Positions 10,539-20,260 of a stretch of 64,000 nt of DNA are shown one piece after another. Each line of letters starts with the position of its first letter. Position 1 is the stretch's first letter. The DNA is from Rhyzopertha dominica (lineage: Eukaryota; Arthropoda; Insecta; Coleoptera; Bostrichidae). The notes beneath the pieces were generated by a model, which had not been told where the DNA came from, searched no databases, and was given only the letters and a program-made list of their open reading frames with translations. The stretch is taken from contig QCXZ01000041.1 in assembly GCA_025024175.1 (NCBI GenBank), positions 15,247,786 through 15,311,785 on the forward strand. The letters are read 5' to 3'. The translations under genes and the position numbers were made by a program.

Positions 10539-10833
10539 GTAGCAGTATCCGCTTCATAAAGGCGATAATCCCAGCGTCAGACCCTTTTCTTATACAAGTT
10601 TTTTGCTTAACACCAGCTCGGCTATTTAAACATACGACGAGCATCTTTTGAAGTGACTGCACATCCTCGGGGTGCGTTGAATTTGTTTACTAATTTAATA
10701 AACCTGGTGTTCAGGTAAGTTGCAGGTTGGGTGTAGGCATGTAATTCTATTGTATGTTTTTTATATTATGTTCAGTTGCTTCAATAAACGCTACACCGAT
10801 ACGTCTTCCTGTGAAACCCCTAACTCCATTACA
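10539..10833 (+). repeat. 3' LTR of the gypsy-like element
   Basis: The segment starts TGTAGCAGT and ends CATTACA, so it has TGTA...TACA inverted ends, and it is about 295 bp long. It follows the integrase and polypurine tract in the right order. AATAAA-type signals occur near 10699 and 10783. The matching 5' LTR is not in the window, so no target duplication can be tested. The right boundary rests on the TACA end alone. Confidence 0.65.
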
Positions 10834-11286
10834 GTGTACCAAAGGACTGTGGGTAAGATAAATCATCCAATCTCTCCGACTCATCAGTTACATTGATGTG
10901 GCTTTCAAACAACAATAACAACGCTTTAGTATGTCATTCGTTTGTTGTTTATATGCAAGGGTCCTTTTTCGCCCTGTTCCCATTAATTGATTGAAACCTA
11001 ATAATGGCTATTCAAATTGTTTACCTTCATCAGTAGTTATAAATTTCCAGTAGCCATAGCGAGACATCAAGCGACAATAAAACCCTACCACAACAATTTC
11101 TGCCGTTACGCGTTTCAACGAGACAGCTTAGGCCATATACTGAACCGGTGTATTTTTTGAAACAATACATAAAACAGCACAATGGCAGCATATCAACATT
11201 AATATGTTGAAATCTGCAGCTAGAAAAAGCAAAATTTACAGAAGAACTTACGTTATGCCAGTTAATGTCATATGAGTAAAATTCTG
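10834..11286. other. no gene recognised
   Basis: Unique-looking AT-rich sequence between the LTR and the candidate exon. It may hold 3' flank of that exon on minus, but I see no motif. Confidence 0.35.
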
Positions 11287-11542
11287 TTAATTAATTTCTG
11301 GTGAATTAAACAATCTTCCTGATGCACTACCATTCTGATATACCATATCGAAAACACGTTTATTGATAATCGTTGGACCATAGGGTCTGATGTATTCGGT
11401 GGATACATCATAATTTATTAGTGCATCCAAGCTTTTGAGTTTTCGAAGTTTATCAAACGGCTGCAGTAGCTCTAGTTCTTTCTGTGGGACCAGCAGTCCT
11501 TCATCTAGATCATCCAGATGTGCCAGGGTATCAGCAATAACA
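11287..11542 (-). CDS. possible last exon of an unknown host gene
   Basis: On minus a frame stays open for about 88 codons up to a TAA at 11289-11287. It begins after a possible acceptor (tccag, 11547-11543). The peptide is complex and looks selected: DTLAHLDDLDEGLLVPQKEL, FDKLRKLKSLDALINYDVST, then EYIRPYGPTIINKRVFDMVY. It is rich in Leu/Asp/Glu/Lys, has no cysteine, and has a dibasic KR before VFDM. Base composition is less AT-rich than its flanks. I do not recognise the family. An uncharacterised secreted or neuropeptide precursor would fit the dibasic site but is speculation. A possible donor (atg|gtatat, near 11346) would make it an internal exon instead. I found no partner exons. Confidence 0.4.
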
Positions 11543-11553
11543 CTGGATTTTTT

Positions 11554-12114
11554 TCAAAGATATAAGATGATTTTGGTTGTAAATTAGCCCATACAATCTA
11601 ATATTGTCGTAGATTATCGCGGTGATAAGAAAGCGTGAGTATGTAGCTTACTGTCAATTCGAACTGTCACCATACATAAATCATAAAGCAAGTAAATCGC
11701 GGTCGGAAGGAAAATATTAAGCAATTGCCATGTCTGATTGCTGTGTTGTTTCAAAATAGCTCATACAGCTCTTTCAGAGCATTAATTGTGATCGAAACCG
11801 GAGAGTTCTCAATAGCGTACGAGAATAATGCAAATCTTGTAAAAAGTTTATGTTTTCTTATAAACTCTGTTACGCCATTTTTAAGTGGGGTCAAGAAAGT
11901 TTTTTGTATAGATCATTTTTATTGTTCCTTTTGCTATGAAATAAAATAACATTTGACGCTTCGGCCATTTAGTTTGTATTCTTTAAAAAAAAATTGGATT
12001 TCTAACATTTACAAAGCAATCACGTATAAGGACGTCTCATTCTTTTTAAAATTGGATTGATGTCTCACAAGAAGTTTTAACATAGATTCATTGTACAACG
12101 AATAATAAATATAT
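11554..12114. other. no feature recognised
   Basis: AT-rich, with a 74-codon chance-like frame on plus at 11725. The last 4 bases (atat, 12111-12114) are one copy of the solo-LTR target duplication. Confidence 0.4.
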
Positions 12115-12771
12115 TATTACGACTACGAGGTTTGAATACTACGGATTTCTGATTTAACTCATTTAATTTAAAACAGTTGTACCTACCAAATACACTAAGT
12201 CTAAACATAACTAGTTTAAAACACTACTGTTTTAACACTGCTCATTCACTAAACCACTTAACTGCACACACTAGCACTGAAACAACTACTTCACTAAGCC
12301 TTCCGTTCGCTTTGTAACCACTATTCGAATTCAGAACTGCCCGCGCTCTCTTCTTCGGGTTATTTATATCCCTATCGAAAATTCCAGAAGCGATACTGAT
12401 GTTCGCAGTTATTTATTTTATTAACAAAACTGGTTACATTAAACATTTAAAAGTGGTTTTTAATTTCAAAATAATAATTATAAAAATTAACTGTCAACTA
12501 TCTACTGTTTTTATATTCATCAGAGTACACATTGAAAAAATGTGTTGCCAACATAAAAATACACAAAGTGAAATTAGTCAAAATAAGATACCAACAGATA
12601 CCTTCCAGACGGCATCGAAACTTCGCGCGAAGGTTTCATTGATAGAATTCTCTGGAGAGTCTCGACATTACCTGCCATCTGTCTGTCGCTAGAATCACAC
12701 TTGGAGTGTGCTACTACATCGTATTTATACGCTTGCAACTCCGGCCCACAGATGGCGCTGACTCCGCAACA
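12115..12771 (-). repeat. solo LTR, minus orientation, with atat target duplication
   Basis: Read on minus it starts TGTTGCGGAGTCAGCG at 12771 and ends cgtaata at 12115. It aligns along nearly its whole length with the solo LTR at 46977-47423, for example agacagatggcag, tctccagagaattctatcaa, gcgggcag and tttagacttagtgtattt. The flanks are atat on both sides (12111-12114 and 12772-12775), the 4-bp duplication expected for gypsy-type integration. No internal region remains, so it arose by LTR-LTR recombination. It is about 200 bp longer than its sibling because of an insertion at about 12396-12596. Confidence 0.75.
12396..12596. repeat. about 200-bp insertion within the solo LTR
   Basis: Between the LTR blocks ctggaaggtatc and gcttctgg (minus sense), which are contiguous in the sibling LTR at 46977-47423, lie about 200 extra AT-rich bases. 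A tatc tetramer sits at both junctions, which could be a target duplication. No terminal inverted repeat or coding frame is evident. It is a small nested insertion of unknown type. Confidence 0.45.
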
Positions 12772-12775
12772 ATAT

Positions 12776-14712
12776 GTTAGTCTTCTACAATTATCAAGGC
12801 AATTTTTAAGAAAAGCCACAATAAAAAACTAGATGGTCAAAACGTCAGATGATACTTGGAACTGAAAAAACAGGCGAAACCAAGATAAACGATAAAGTTA
12901 CACATGCTAATCGATGACACAGGCAATTTCTGGTACTTCGTCATGGAAAATTTGGACACGTTACAGGAAATTCCAAATAAAATGACTCAGTCCGTGTTTA
13001 CAAAAGATCTTGTTTACAACAAGGCTGCCACAAGCCATCAACGAAGTTCCAGTAAATTCCCTTCTCCTGTAGGGCAGAAAGCTACCGATACTCGATAACA
13101 GCCTGTATTGATCTAGCTGAAGATAGCACTAATTGTGTAATATAATAATTATTAATGTTTTTGTTTGAAAGCAATCCATACCCGGGAAGCTCCACTCAGA
13201 GAACTTGATGTAGCTTGATATATAGCGCGCAATTGATTTGTTGGTGTGCATTACGGGTGAAACTCCGTTTTGCCAATACAGAACAATTACTCTGAATGTT
13301 GAGATGCCAAAATGTTTATTGCAATGAAATACCTAAACAACATTAACTTTTCCCTGTTAATTAATTGCATTTTAATTTTAATGGAATACGCTATTCAATT
13401 TTCACGTTCCTGGAACACGTTCACCTTTGTTTACTTTACACAATACTTGCTCGCATTGTACTTCCTAAGTGCTTACCGTAGCAATTGTCAATTAACTGAA
13501 TTTGCGACCCCCCTGTTTGTTCTACGAATTGCTGCCAATTATTTACATAACCAAATTATAAACTGCTGTGCTACTAGAAAATTTACGCGGCTTTCCAGAA
13601 CGCACGAAGTGCTGCACCACCCTACACGGATGTATTCGAGCCCACCCCATCTAATACAATATTCATTGCTTATAGTGTTCTGCATTTAGCACCTCACTTT
13701 GTTGGGAATTATTAACAAAACTCATTATGGCGCGGTACGGCCGATTACGCAGACGGGTAATTTATGCATACGCAGTTGCTATATAAAGATGTCTTGTTAA
13801 AATGGTGTAGGATACGTTCCGTTGATAATTATACCATTGGGAATAATTAAACTTAAATAGACCGCGAAAAGAAAAATATTCAGGAGCATTCGCATTCAGA
13901 AGTATACCAGATGTGTTTTATGGGTGAAAGATTGTAGGAGGCAAGCAATTCACATTTGTTCAAAGCAGTCTAAAGTAACTGTGACTACATATAGACAGAT
14001 TCACATGATACCTCTCGTCAACCTACAAAAAATAATATATAAAATAAAATATTACCTGCCTTAACCTCAAATTAATAAATAAATTAATAAACCAAGTGTT
14101 TTGTAACTTGGGTACAGTGGACTGGTATATACCAGTCTAATATTAGTCTCCGGTGCCTCAAACCGAAATTATGTATGTCCGTTCGAAAAATTATATGAGT
14201 TATACAAATAAGGAGGAACCTGATTTATATTCTCTTGTGGTAAAAGCCGGTTGCATGGAGTTCCTTCGACACATTTCCAGTCACTCCAACTGTCTTAATC
14301 TACTCCTTACACCACCTTGTCTCCCAGTGCCAAAAATTATGGGCAAAACAGGATGTTGCAATTTTTGTGTTTTATTTGTATTTATATAGTCCAAATAATG
14401 TCCGTACATTATGTCACAGAAATCAAACTTACAGGGATAGATTTTTAGGTATGCAGCCTGGAGCAAGCTAAAATAGACTTATGTCATTTGCCAAGCTTTC
14501 AGAATAATTTATTCCTTCCTCAGGGCATCAACTTTGAGGTTAAACTAAATCGCCAAACGTCCATATAACTGCAAGTAAACAAGAGCGGCTAAGGCCACGA
14601 TATCTGACAATTAGCTAATGGCAAATGATGTAAGAGCCTTCTTAATCTTGCTCCAAACTGCATACACAAATATTTATATAGTTTTAGTTCTCTTCTAACA
14701 CAGTTTTAAAAC
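12776..14712. other. no gene recognised
   Basis: Several open frames of 60-125 codons exist, the longest at 13312-13689 plus, but none shows a family motif. A TATA-like ctatataaag occurs near 13780. I cannot assign a function to any part. Confidence 0.35.
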
Positions 14713-15345
14713 TTAGGAGTACATATTACAAATAATACTGTTCCTTTTAACAACAAATAAATGACGATTATGATATATTTTTAACGCTGCAATAATCGCT
14801 TTGCAAACATTTTGAAATGTGTTAAAGCGATAGGTAGGGTCAATATAAAGACCAAGGCTTCTAGATACATCAGATACATGCAGCCTAGAATCAGAAATTA
14901 TTACTTTAAAATTAGTATTTGTCTGTCTTGGCCCTCTCGCCAAATAACATATCAGTCAGACATATTACGAAATCTCTCCATATCGTTTATTTATCTTTTT
15001 TTGAGAACCAACTCCCGTTGTGTCAACAAAAAAGAATAGTATATTTGAGTCTTCCGCATACAACTGTGCTCGATAGAACTTTATAGAAGAGATAAGATAT
15101 AAATTAAGAACAAAAATGGGCCTAAAATAGACCCCTGAGGCACACCCAATTGTAGTGGCCTAAAAGATGAGACTTGGTCAGACCGGATGACATAGCCCAT
15201 TAGCAGAGACTCGGCTTTTTTTCCCAAAACCTATATAATACAGTACAACACCCTTAAGCACTTTTTGACAATGCTGTCGAAAGCCCTAGAATAGTCCGAA
15301 GAACATACTTCCGCACCTATTCTTCCATGATTTTCGATAGTGTTG
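14713..15345 (-). pseudogene. jockey-like reverse transcriptase relic
   Basis: On minus, LGVPQGSILGPFLFLIY at 15149-15100 is the hallmark RT motif of jockey-clade non-LTR elements. Upstream of it are FDSIVKKCL and VLYYIGFGKK. Downstream, AQLYAEDSNIL replaces the catalytic YADD box, and a frame ending at 14713 gives ARGPRQTNTNFKVIISDSRL and then SRSLGLYIDPTYRF, the usual thumb-region motif. Stops and frame shifts separate the blocks, and the second Asp of the active site is Glu-shifted, so it is inactive. About 210 codons of an original 500-600 RT region survive. Confidence 0.75.
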
Positions 15346-15530
15346 GTAAAATATTTATAAGTCTCGAATCTTGTTTTGGACTGTTAATTTTACGTACCGG
15401 CAAGACACATGCTATCTCCTAGTAGGAGGGAAATATTAACTTAACTATGCAAGTACTGGTAGAAGTATAAACTGACCCATTTACTCTGTAAATTTTTAAT
15501 TTTATTTTCATCTACTATTTTATAATATAA

Positions 15531-15832
15531 CTAGCGGACCTGCAGACGTTGTCCTGCATGATATTCCAAGCGATTAGGATATTAAAATGAATGAAATGAA
15601 TGAATGAATGTATACACAAAAATTCATTTAAGTCGATCCAGTCGCTTAGTTGCAGTATAGATAAATAACCTAGATACCAACTGCAGTGCCATCTGCTGGG
15701 CTGATTTGTGAATCTAAACCATATACGGCGTCACCCAAACGCATACAANAAAATCATTCAAATCGGTCCAGCCGTTTAGGAGGAATTCAGTGACATACAC
15801 ACGCNCGCTAAAATTATNTATGTATATATAGA
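15531..15832 (+). repeat. RTE-like non-LTR 3' tail or related SINE
   Basis: It begins ctagcggacctgcagacgtt and gtcctgcatgat, and ends with ggtccagccgtttaggagg, a cagtgacatacacacgc block and a tatgtatatatagat end. This order of blocks is common in insect RTE-type 3' ends and their SINE partners. The block aaaaatcattcaaatcggtcc appears earlier in a diverged form (near 15620), so two related sub-blocks are present. A short gaat-rich microsatellite lies at 15588-15611. It ends 41 bp before the DD41D element. The family name is from memory of the pattern. Confidence 0.5.
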
Positions 15833-15872
15833 TGTAATCTTTAATCATCACATATTTTTATAACTAATTATA

Positions 15873-16305
15873 CAGGGTGTCCCTGAACATGTGGGCAATA
15901 TCTCGGGATCTGATAGCTGAGCTAAAAACATCACTATTTTACAGTATAACTTTTTTTGATATATCGTTCGCCTACTGAGATATTCACCCCTAAAGCTCTT
16001 TTGAAAAAATTGGTTTCTCCGAAATATCTTTTATACCGCTTGATATAATTTGATGAAATTTTCGCCATTAATATTTAAAATGGAGGCGATTAGAATAGTG
16101 CAGACACAGTTTTTGTAATTGCACGGGGAAGTTGGGGGTAAACTACCCTTCACCGTTTTTTTCTCTTAATTTTAAGGCGGGTAAGATTTTTTCCCCGAAA
16201 TAGGCGTTTTTCAATTCTCCCAAACTTAAGAAGAAAAAAAGGTACTCTTTATTCATTATCCTAAAGTTAACCGTTTTCGAGAAAAATGTACTTGAATAAC
16301 ATGGT
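15873..16305 (+). repeat. left terminal inverted repeat of DD41D element
   Basis: It matches the right arm (17632-17975, inverted) from tgagatattcacccctaaag onward with few mismatches, through gggtaagattttttccccga and ccgttttcgagaaaaatg. The 94 bp at 15881-15974 have no partner in the right arm. Confidence 0.85.
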
Positions 16306-16420
16306 TATAATTATTGTATTTATTAAATAATTACATAAATATAACATTACGAAGAACACTTAAAAACTACATGGAGCTACAAAAAAAAATTAAGAAGCTT
16401 CAACATGAGCTCCTCCAACT

Positions 16421-17515
16421 TCAATGCATTTTCGGACCCGACGAATTAGACTGCCGGATTCTCCAAAACACGGCAGCGTTATTACGTATTTCATCACAGT
16501 AAAATACTATACGTTCTATTAGATTATCCCTCGTTTCTACAGGAGTAGAGTAAACTAAGTTTTTCAGGTGCCCCCACAAATAGAAATCGAGAGGGTTAAA
16601 ATCTGGCGATCGAGGAGGCCAAGCAACAGGTCCTCCTCGACCTATCCATCGATTTGGATACGCATTATTTAAAAATTGTCGCACAGCAATACTAAAGTGG
16701 GGTGGTGCGCCATCATGCATGCACCACATGTTTTTTCTTGTTGCTAATGGAACGCCTTCTAAAAGCTGTTGTAAGTTATTTTGAAGGAACTGCAAATAGA
16801 GTTCCCCATATAATCTTGGAGGTAGCACATATGGTCCTATTAAATGGTCTCCTATGATTCCGGCCCAAACATTAACAGACTGAAACTGGAACTGGTGTCT
16901 TGCAACCACTGTGGAATTAGGGTTTTCGTCCGCCCAAACATGTAAATTGTGTGAATTTATTACACCGTTTTTCGTGAAACCAGCCTCATCTGAATAAAGA
17001 ATCGAACTAATAAAATCCCTGTTATTTGTGTGCTGTTCTAAGACCCAATTTGAAAATTCCACTCTAGCAGGAAAATCTTCATGACTTAGAGCATGTACCT
17101 TTTGAACATGAAAAGGGTGCAGTAATTGTTCTTGAAAAATTCTGGAAATAGTGTTTTTGGACACATTGTGTTGCACCGCAAGTTTTCTAATACTATTGGT
17201 AGGATCCGCAGCCACGCTATCCAAAACGTTCTCCTCTAGGACCACTGTGAGTACTCTTCTTTGGACGCTACCGTTCAAGCTATCTTTTACAAATTTTCCT
17301 AATAATTACAAATTGATATAAACATGCCTTTATGGATAATTTTATGTCCCACCTGTCTCCCTTAAACGTCTATCAACCCGTTCAAAAGTTTTCCGATCAG
17401 GAATCCTACGGTCAGGAAATCGTTCTGCGTACAACCTCACAGCTTCTGTACTATTACCAAGGGCTAGACCATACACTAAATGCATGTCAGCATATTCAGG
17501 AAATGAATATTCCAT
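16421..17515 (-). CDS. DD41D transposase, two exons
   Basis: Exon 1 is 17515-17353 and exon 2 is 17298-16421, separated by a 54-nt GT...AG intron. Together they encode about 346 residues, the usual Tc1/mariner size. The first ATG is used; the frame is open upstream only to a TTG. Residues 1-55 form a DUF4817 helical domain (YADMHLVYGLALGNSTEAVR, then RRIPDRKTFERV). Next is a helix-turn-helix (SIRKLAVQHNVSKNTISRIF) that should bind the inverted repeats. The catalytic core shows LYSDEAGF, MHDGAPPHF and SPDFNPLDFYLW, with 41 residues between the second and third Asp. It would excise and reinsert the element at TA sites in the nucleus. All three acidic residues are present and no stop remains once the intron is removed. 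Spacing fits the DD41D families described in insects. Confidence 0.85.
17299..17352 (-). other. 54-nt intron in the transposase gene
   Basis: On minus the intron starts acag|gtgggac at 17352 and ends aattattag| at 17299. Splicing joins RRLRETG to KFVKDSLNGS in frame. Unspliced, translation would stop at once (TAA at 17344-17342). The size is typical of short insect introns. Confidence 0.7.
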
Positions 17516-17631
17516 TTTAAAATGATTGTTGGATAACAATCACACCAGGAAAATTAAATGGAGTGACAGCTAATAATATTTTTTAGCGCCTACTATAAAA
17601 ATTAAATTGCTCGTGTGGACGCAAGTGAAAA

Positions 17632-17975
17632 TGTGAACCATGTAATTCAACAGCATTTTTCTCGAAAACGGTTAACATTAGGGTAATGAATAAAGAGTAC
17701 CTTTTTTTCTTCTTAAGTTTGATAGAATTGAAGAACGCCTATTTCGGGGAAAAAATCTTACCCGCCTTAAAATTAAGAGAAAAAAACGGTGAAGGGTAGT
17801 TTACCCCCAACTTCCCCGTGCAGTTACAAAAACTGTGTCTGCACTATTCTAACCGCCTGCATTATAAATATTAATGGCGAAAATTTCATCAAATTATATC
17901 AGGCGGTATAAAAGATATTTCGGAGAAACCAATTTTTTCAAAAGAGCTTTAGGGGTGAATATCTCAGACACCCTG
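17632..17975 (-). repeat. right terminal inverted repeat of DD41D element
   Basis: Inverted partner of the left arm. It reads CAGGGTGT directly into ctgagatattcacccc, so 94 bp found at the left end are deleted just inside the tip. Removing the sub-terminal region could affect transposase binding at this end. Confidence 0.85.
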
Positions 17976-17979
17976 TATA

Positions 17980-19940
17980 ATCACTGATGAATTATGTTTC
18001 TTAAAAACTCAGATCTAAGAGACCGAACGCGCTCTGCTGAACTCCTCCATCGAGTGGAATTGGAGTTTAATTTGCCTTACAACCCCCTTTTTTGATATGT
18101 AATTACTGATGACATGTGCAATNATTGGAGGCGGGAAAGGAAAACCTAATTAAATAGTAGTTATGTTAATCAAGTACCAGAAAAGATAGTTTCCAACAAA
18201 TTCAAGAAGTAATATTGAAGATGGTGAATATAGACCACACCAAATGCGTATGACGGTTTATCAAATTGTACCTTAATCCACAATTACTCAATGCTAGAGA
18301 ATTCTTTTGTATCAGTTTGGGTAAACGCAATATTGCCTCTGACATAAAAATGCCACACCTACACCTCTGACAATTTTATCCGAAAACACATACAAAAAAG
18401 AAATCACTCAAAATTACACACATAGAAAGCACTCTCCGAACGTTATTAAGCGGCGAGCGAATGTTAACATGAGCAGAACACAATTTATTCCCTTTATTCT
18501 TCAGTTCACATTTCTCACACGCATGGCCCCAGTAATGAGAGACTAAATTTTGTGGAACTAAACCTGAAACAATACGTATATATGCATTAGACTTGAGCGT
18601 GAAGACAGCTGAGGGTATATTTATAATTTGGAAAAAAATAACAATAATGTGGTGTCTCCATTAACCATATCTACTAAACAGTTTTACAAATTTAAATTAA
18701 GAAAAACAATAAAAATATATGTGTAATAATAAAGCCAGTTTGCTAACATAATGGCGTGAACACAATCACTTAGGAGCATATAACAAAAGCAAATTCTTCA
18801 TAAAATTGTGTGTCTCAAACTGAATCAATATAATCCAATAATTGACACCAATGTAACCTAAAAAAACATATATTCAGTTTTTTCAAAATCCAAGAAATAA
18901 CATTTAAATAACCCGACCTCATTAAGGTCAAAAACATCAATTATATAATGACTGCTTAAATCAATCTCTTGCAAACGTACTCTAGCAAACCTATTAAATA
19001 ACAAAATATTTCTCCAATACTGTGGTTAGAAAAATTCAATCATGTTAAATCAACATATAGGTGCACGTGATAGATGACAACCTAATTTTTTGAAGTTTAA
19101 GATGTTTTTGAACGAGCTGGGTATGTTAAATTTTATATCACGTAACTATTTGGCTATAAAACGCCTCTCTCGAACAACACTTCAATAAAACATCATGTAA
19201 ATCCAACAGCATAAATCAAGCTCTGAATGAAAAAATACAACATGTTTCGAAACCTCGTGCGATTAGGCGTTAATCATTATTTACCTTTCGTATCGCTGCA
19301 GCCGGATTTAAAATTATTTTCGACAGGTTTAATTAAAAGTATCATTGTTCACTGCCCAAAATTTAAACACGTTTAATGCGATAAATGCAGCGTAAACTTA
19401 ATCCTGCAGTGTTAAATCGAAGTGCCAAACAATACGCTGGAGTTAATTGTCAAATACAGCATTCCGCCTCTATCTTTCGAGTTAGATAATGCNAGAGGGG
19501 AACGAGTCGAAAGTCGAGATGGAGAAAATTAAAAAGGGGACAGAAAGAGGTGTTTTAACTTAAATACCGAGAAAAAGTTGATGAATTAAGATTTGGCGCA
19601 TTGCAGTTTATTATTTTAGCTTCGGGTGGTCAGTATGAAAAGTAAATAGCTTTGGGGGGTCTAATTTTTAAAGACGAAGTCTATGCAATTAAATGGGTAG
19701 GATACTATCTATCTTAATAATAAAGATCGTTAATTTGTTTTTGAATTATGCACTTGCGAGTATTGATACGTGCACATCATAAAGTAATTCTTCACCAAAG
19801 TCAATATAATATTGTTTGGTTTGATGGATAATTTAACTCCTTAAGTTAATAAAAATAGATTTGAATTTAAATCCAATACCAAAAAAAAGTTAGGCGGAAA
19901 TCATGTCCAAAGTCTGTTCTATTATAGAGAAAATACAAGT
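17980..19940. other. no gene recognised
   Basis: AT-rich sequence with no motif-bearing frame, RNA fold or strong repeat that I can identify. Confidence 0.4.
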
Positions 19941-19944
19941 ATAA

Positions 19945-20260
19945 AAAAATTTTTCAATGGATCTTCGACAGGGCCTTTGAATAAATTTGCTAAAGAACGG
20001 ATTATTCCTGTCAAGGAAAACGGTCATTTTGAGTACTTAAAGATACCATTCGGCTTAAAGAATGCGCCACTTACGTTCACGTATCACGAACCAAACTTTG
20101 AAAGATTTACAGACAAAACTTGCATGCTTATGTTCAGTATACTGTTACGAAAACGTTCAAAATTTAATGTTCGTACTCCAGAAACTAAGAGAAGAGCATC
20201 TAAAAATCCAGTTGGATAAATCCCTGCTTCAGGAATCAATTCGAGCTTAAAGAAAACTTA
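19945..20260 (+). pseudogene. gypsy-like reverse transcriptase fragment
   Basis: The frame from 19977 has NGHFEYLKIPFGLKNAPLTF, the conserved RT block (FGLKNAPATF in live copies), preceded by AKERIIPVKE. After a frame shift, a second frame gives LMFVLQKLREEHLKIQLDKS, matching the helix after the active site. The YVDD-type catalytic box is not preserved, and only about 90 codons survive. It cannot make an enzyme. It may belong to the same family as the integrase relic at 9880-10475, but I cannot join them. Confidence 0.65.

Larger units (their letters stand above)
15873..17975 (-). mobile_element. Tc1/mariner DD41D element, near intact, long inverted repeats
   Basis: The element is 2103 bp, starts CAGGGTGTC, ends GACACCCTG, and is flanked by TA on both sides (15871-15872, 17976-17977). 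The inverted arms are about 344 bp and nearly identical. The left arm (to about 16305) holds an extra 94 bp at 15881-15974 that the right arm lacks. Between the arms lies one transposase gene on minus. An AATAAA signal on minus at 16324-16319 follows the stop, inside or next to the left arm. Arm similarity and the intact gene suggest a young insertion. It lies just beyond an RTE-like tail. Confidence 0.85.

Noticed and set aside
13312..13689. 125-codon plus frame with a hydrophobic start
   Set aside because: Hydrophobicity comes from T-rich codons; no clear signal peptide or receptor-like pattern.
16314..16502. 62-codon plus frame overlapping the transposase 3' end
   Set aside because: Antisense shadow of the transposase gene and its inverted repeat.
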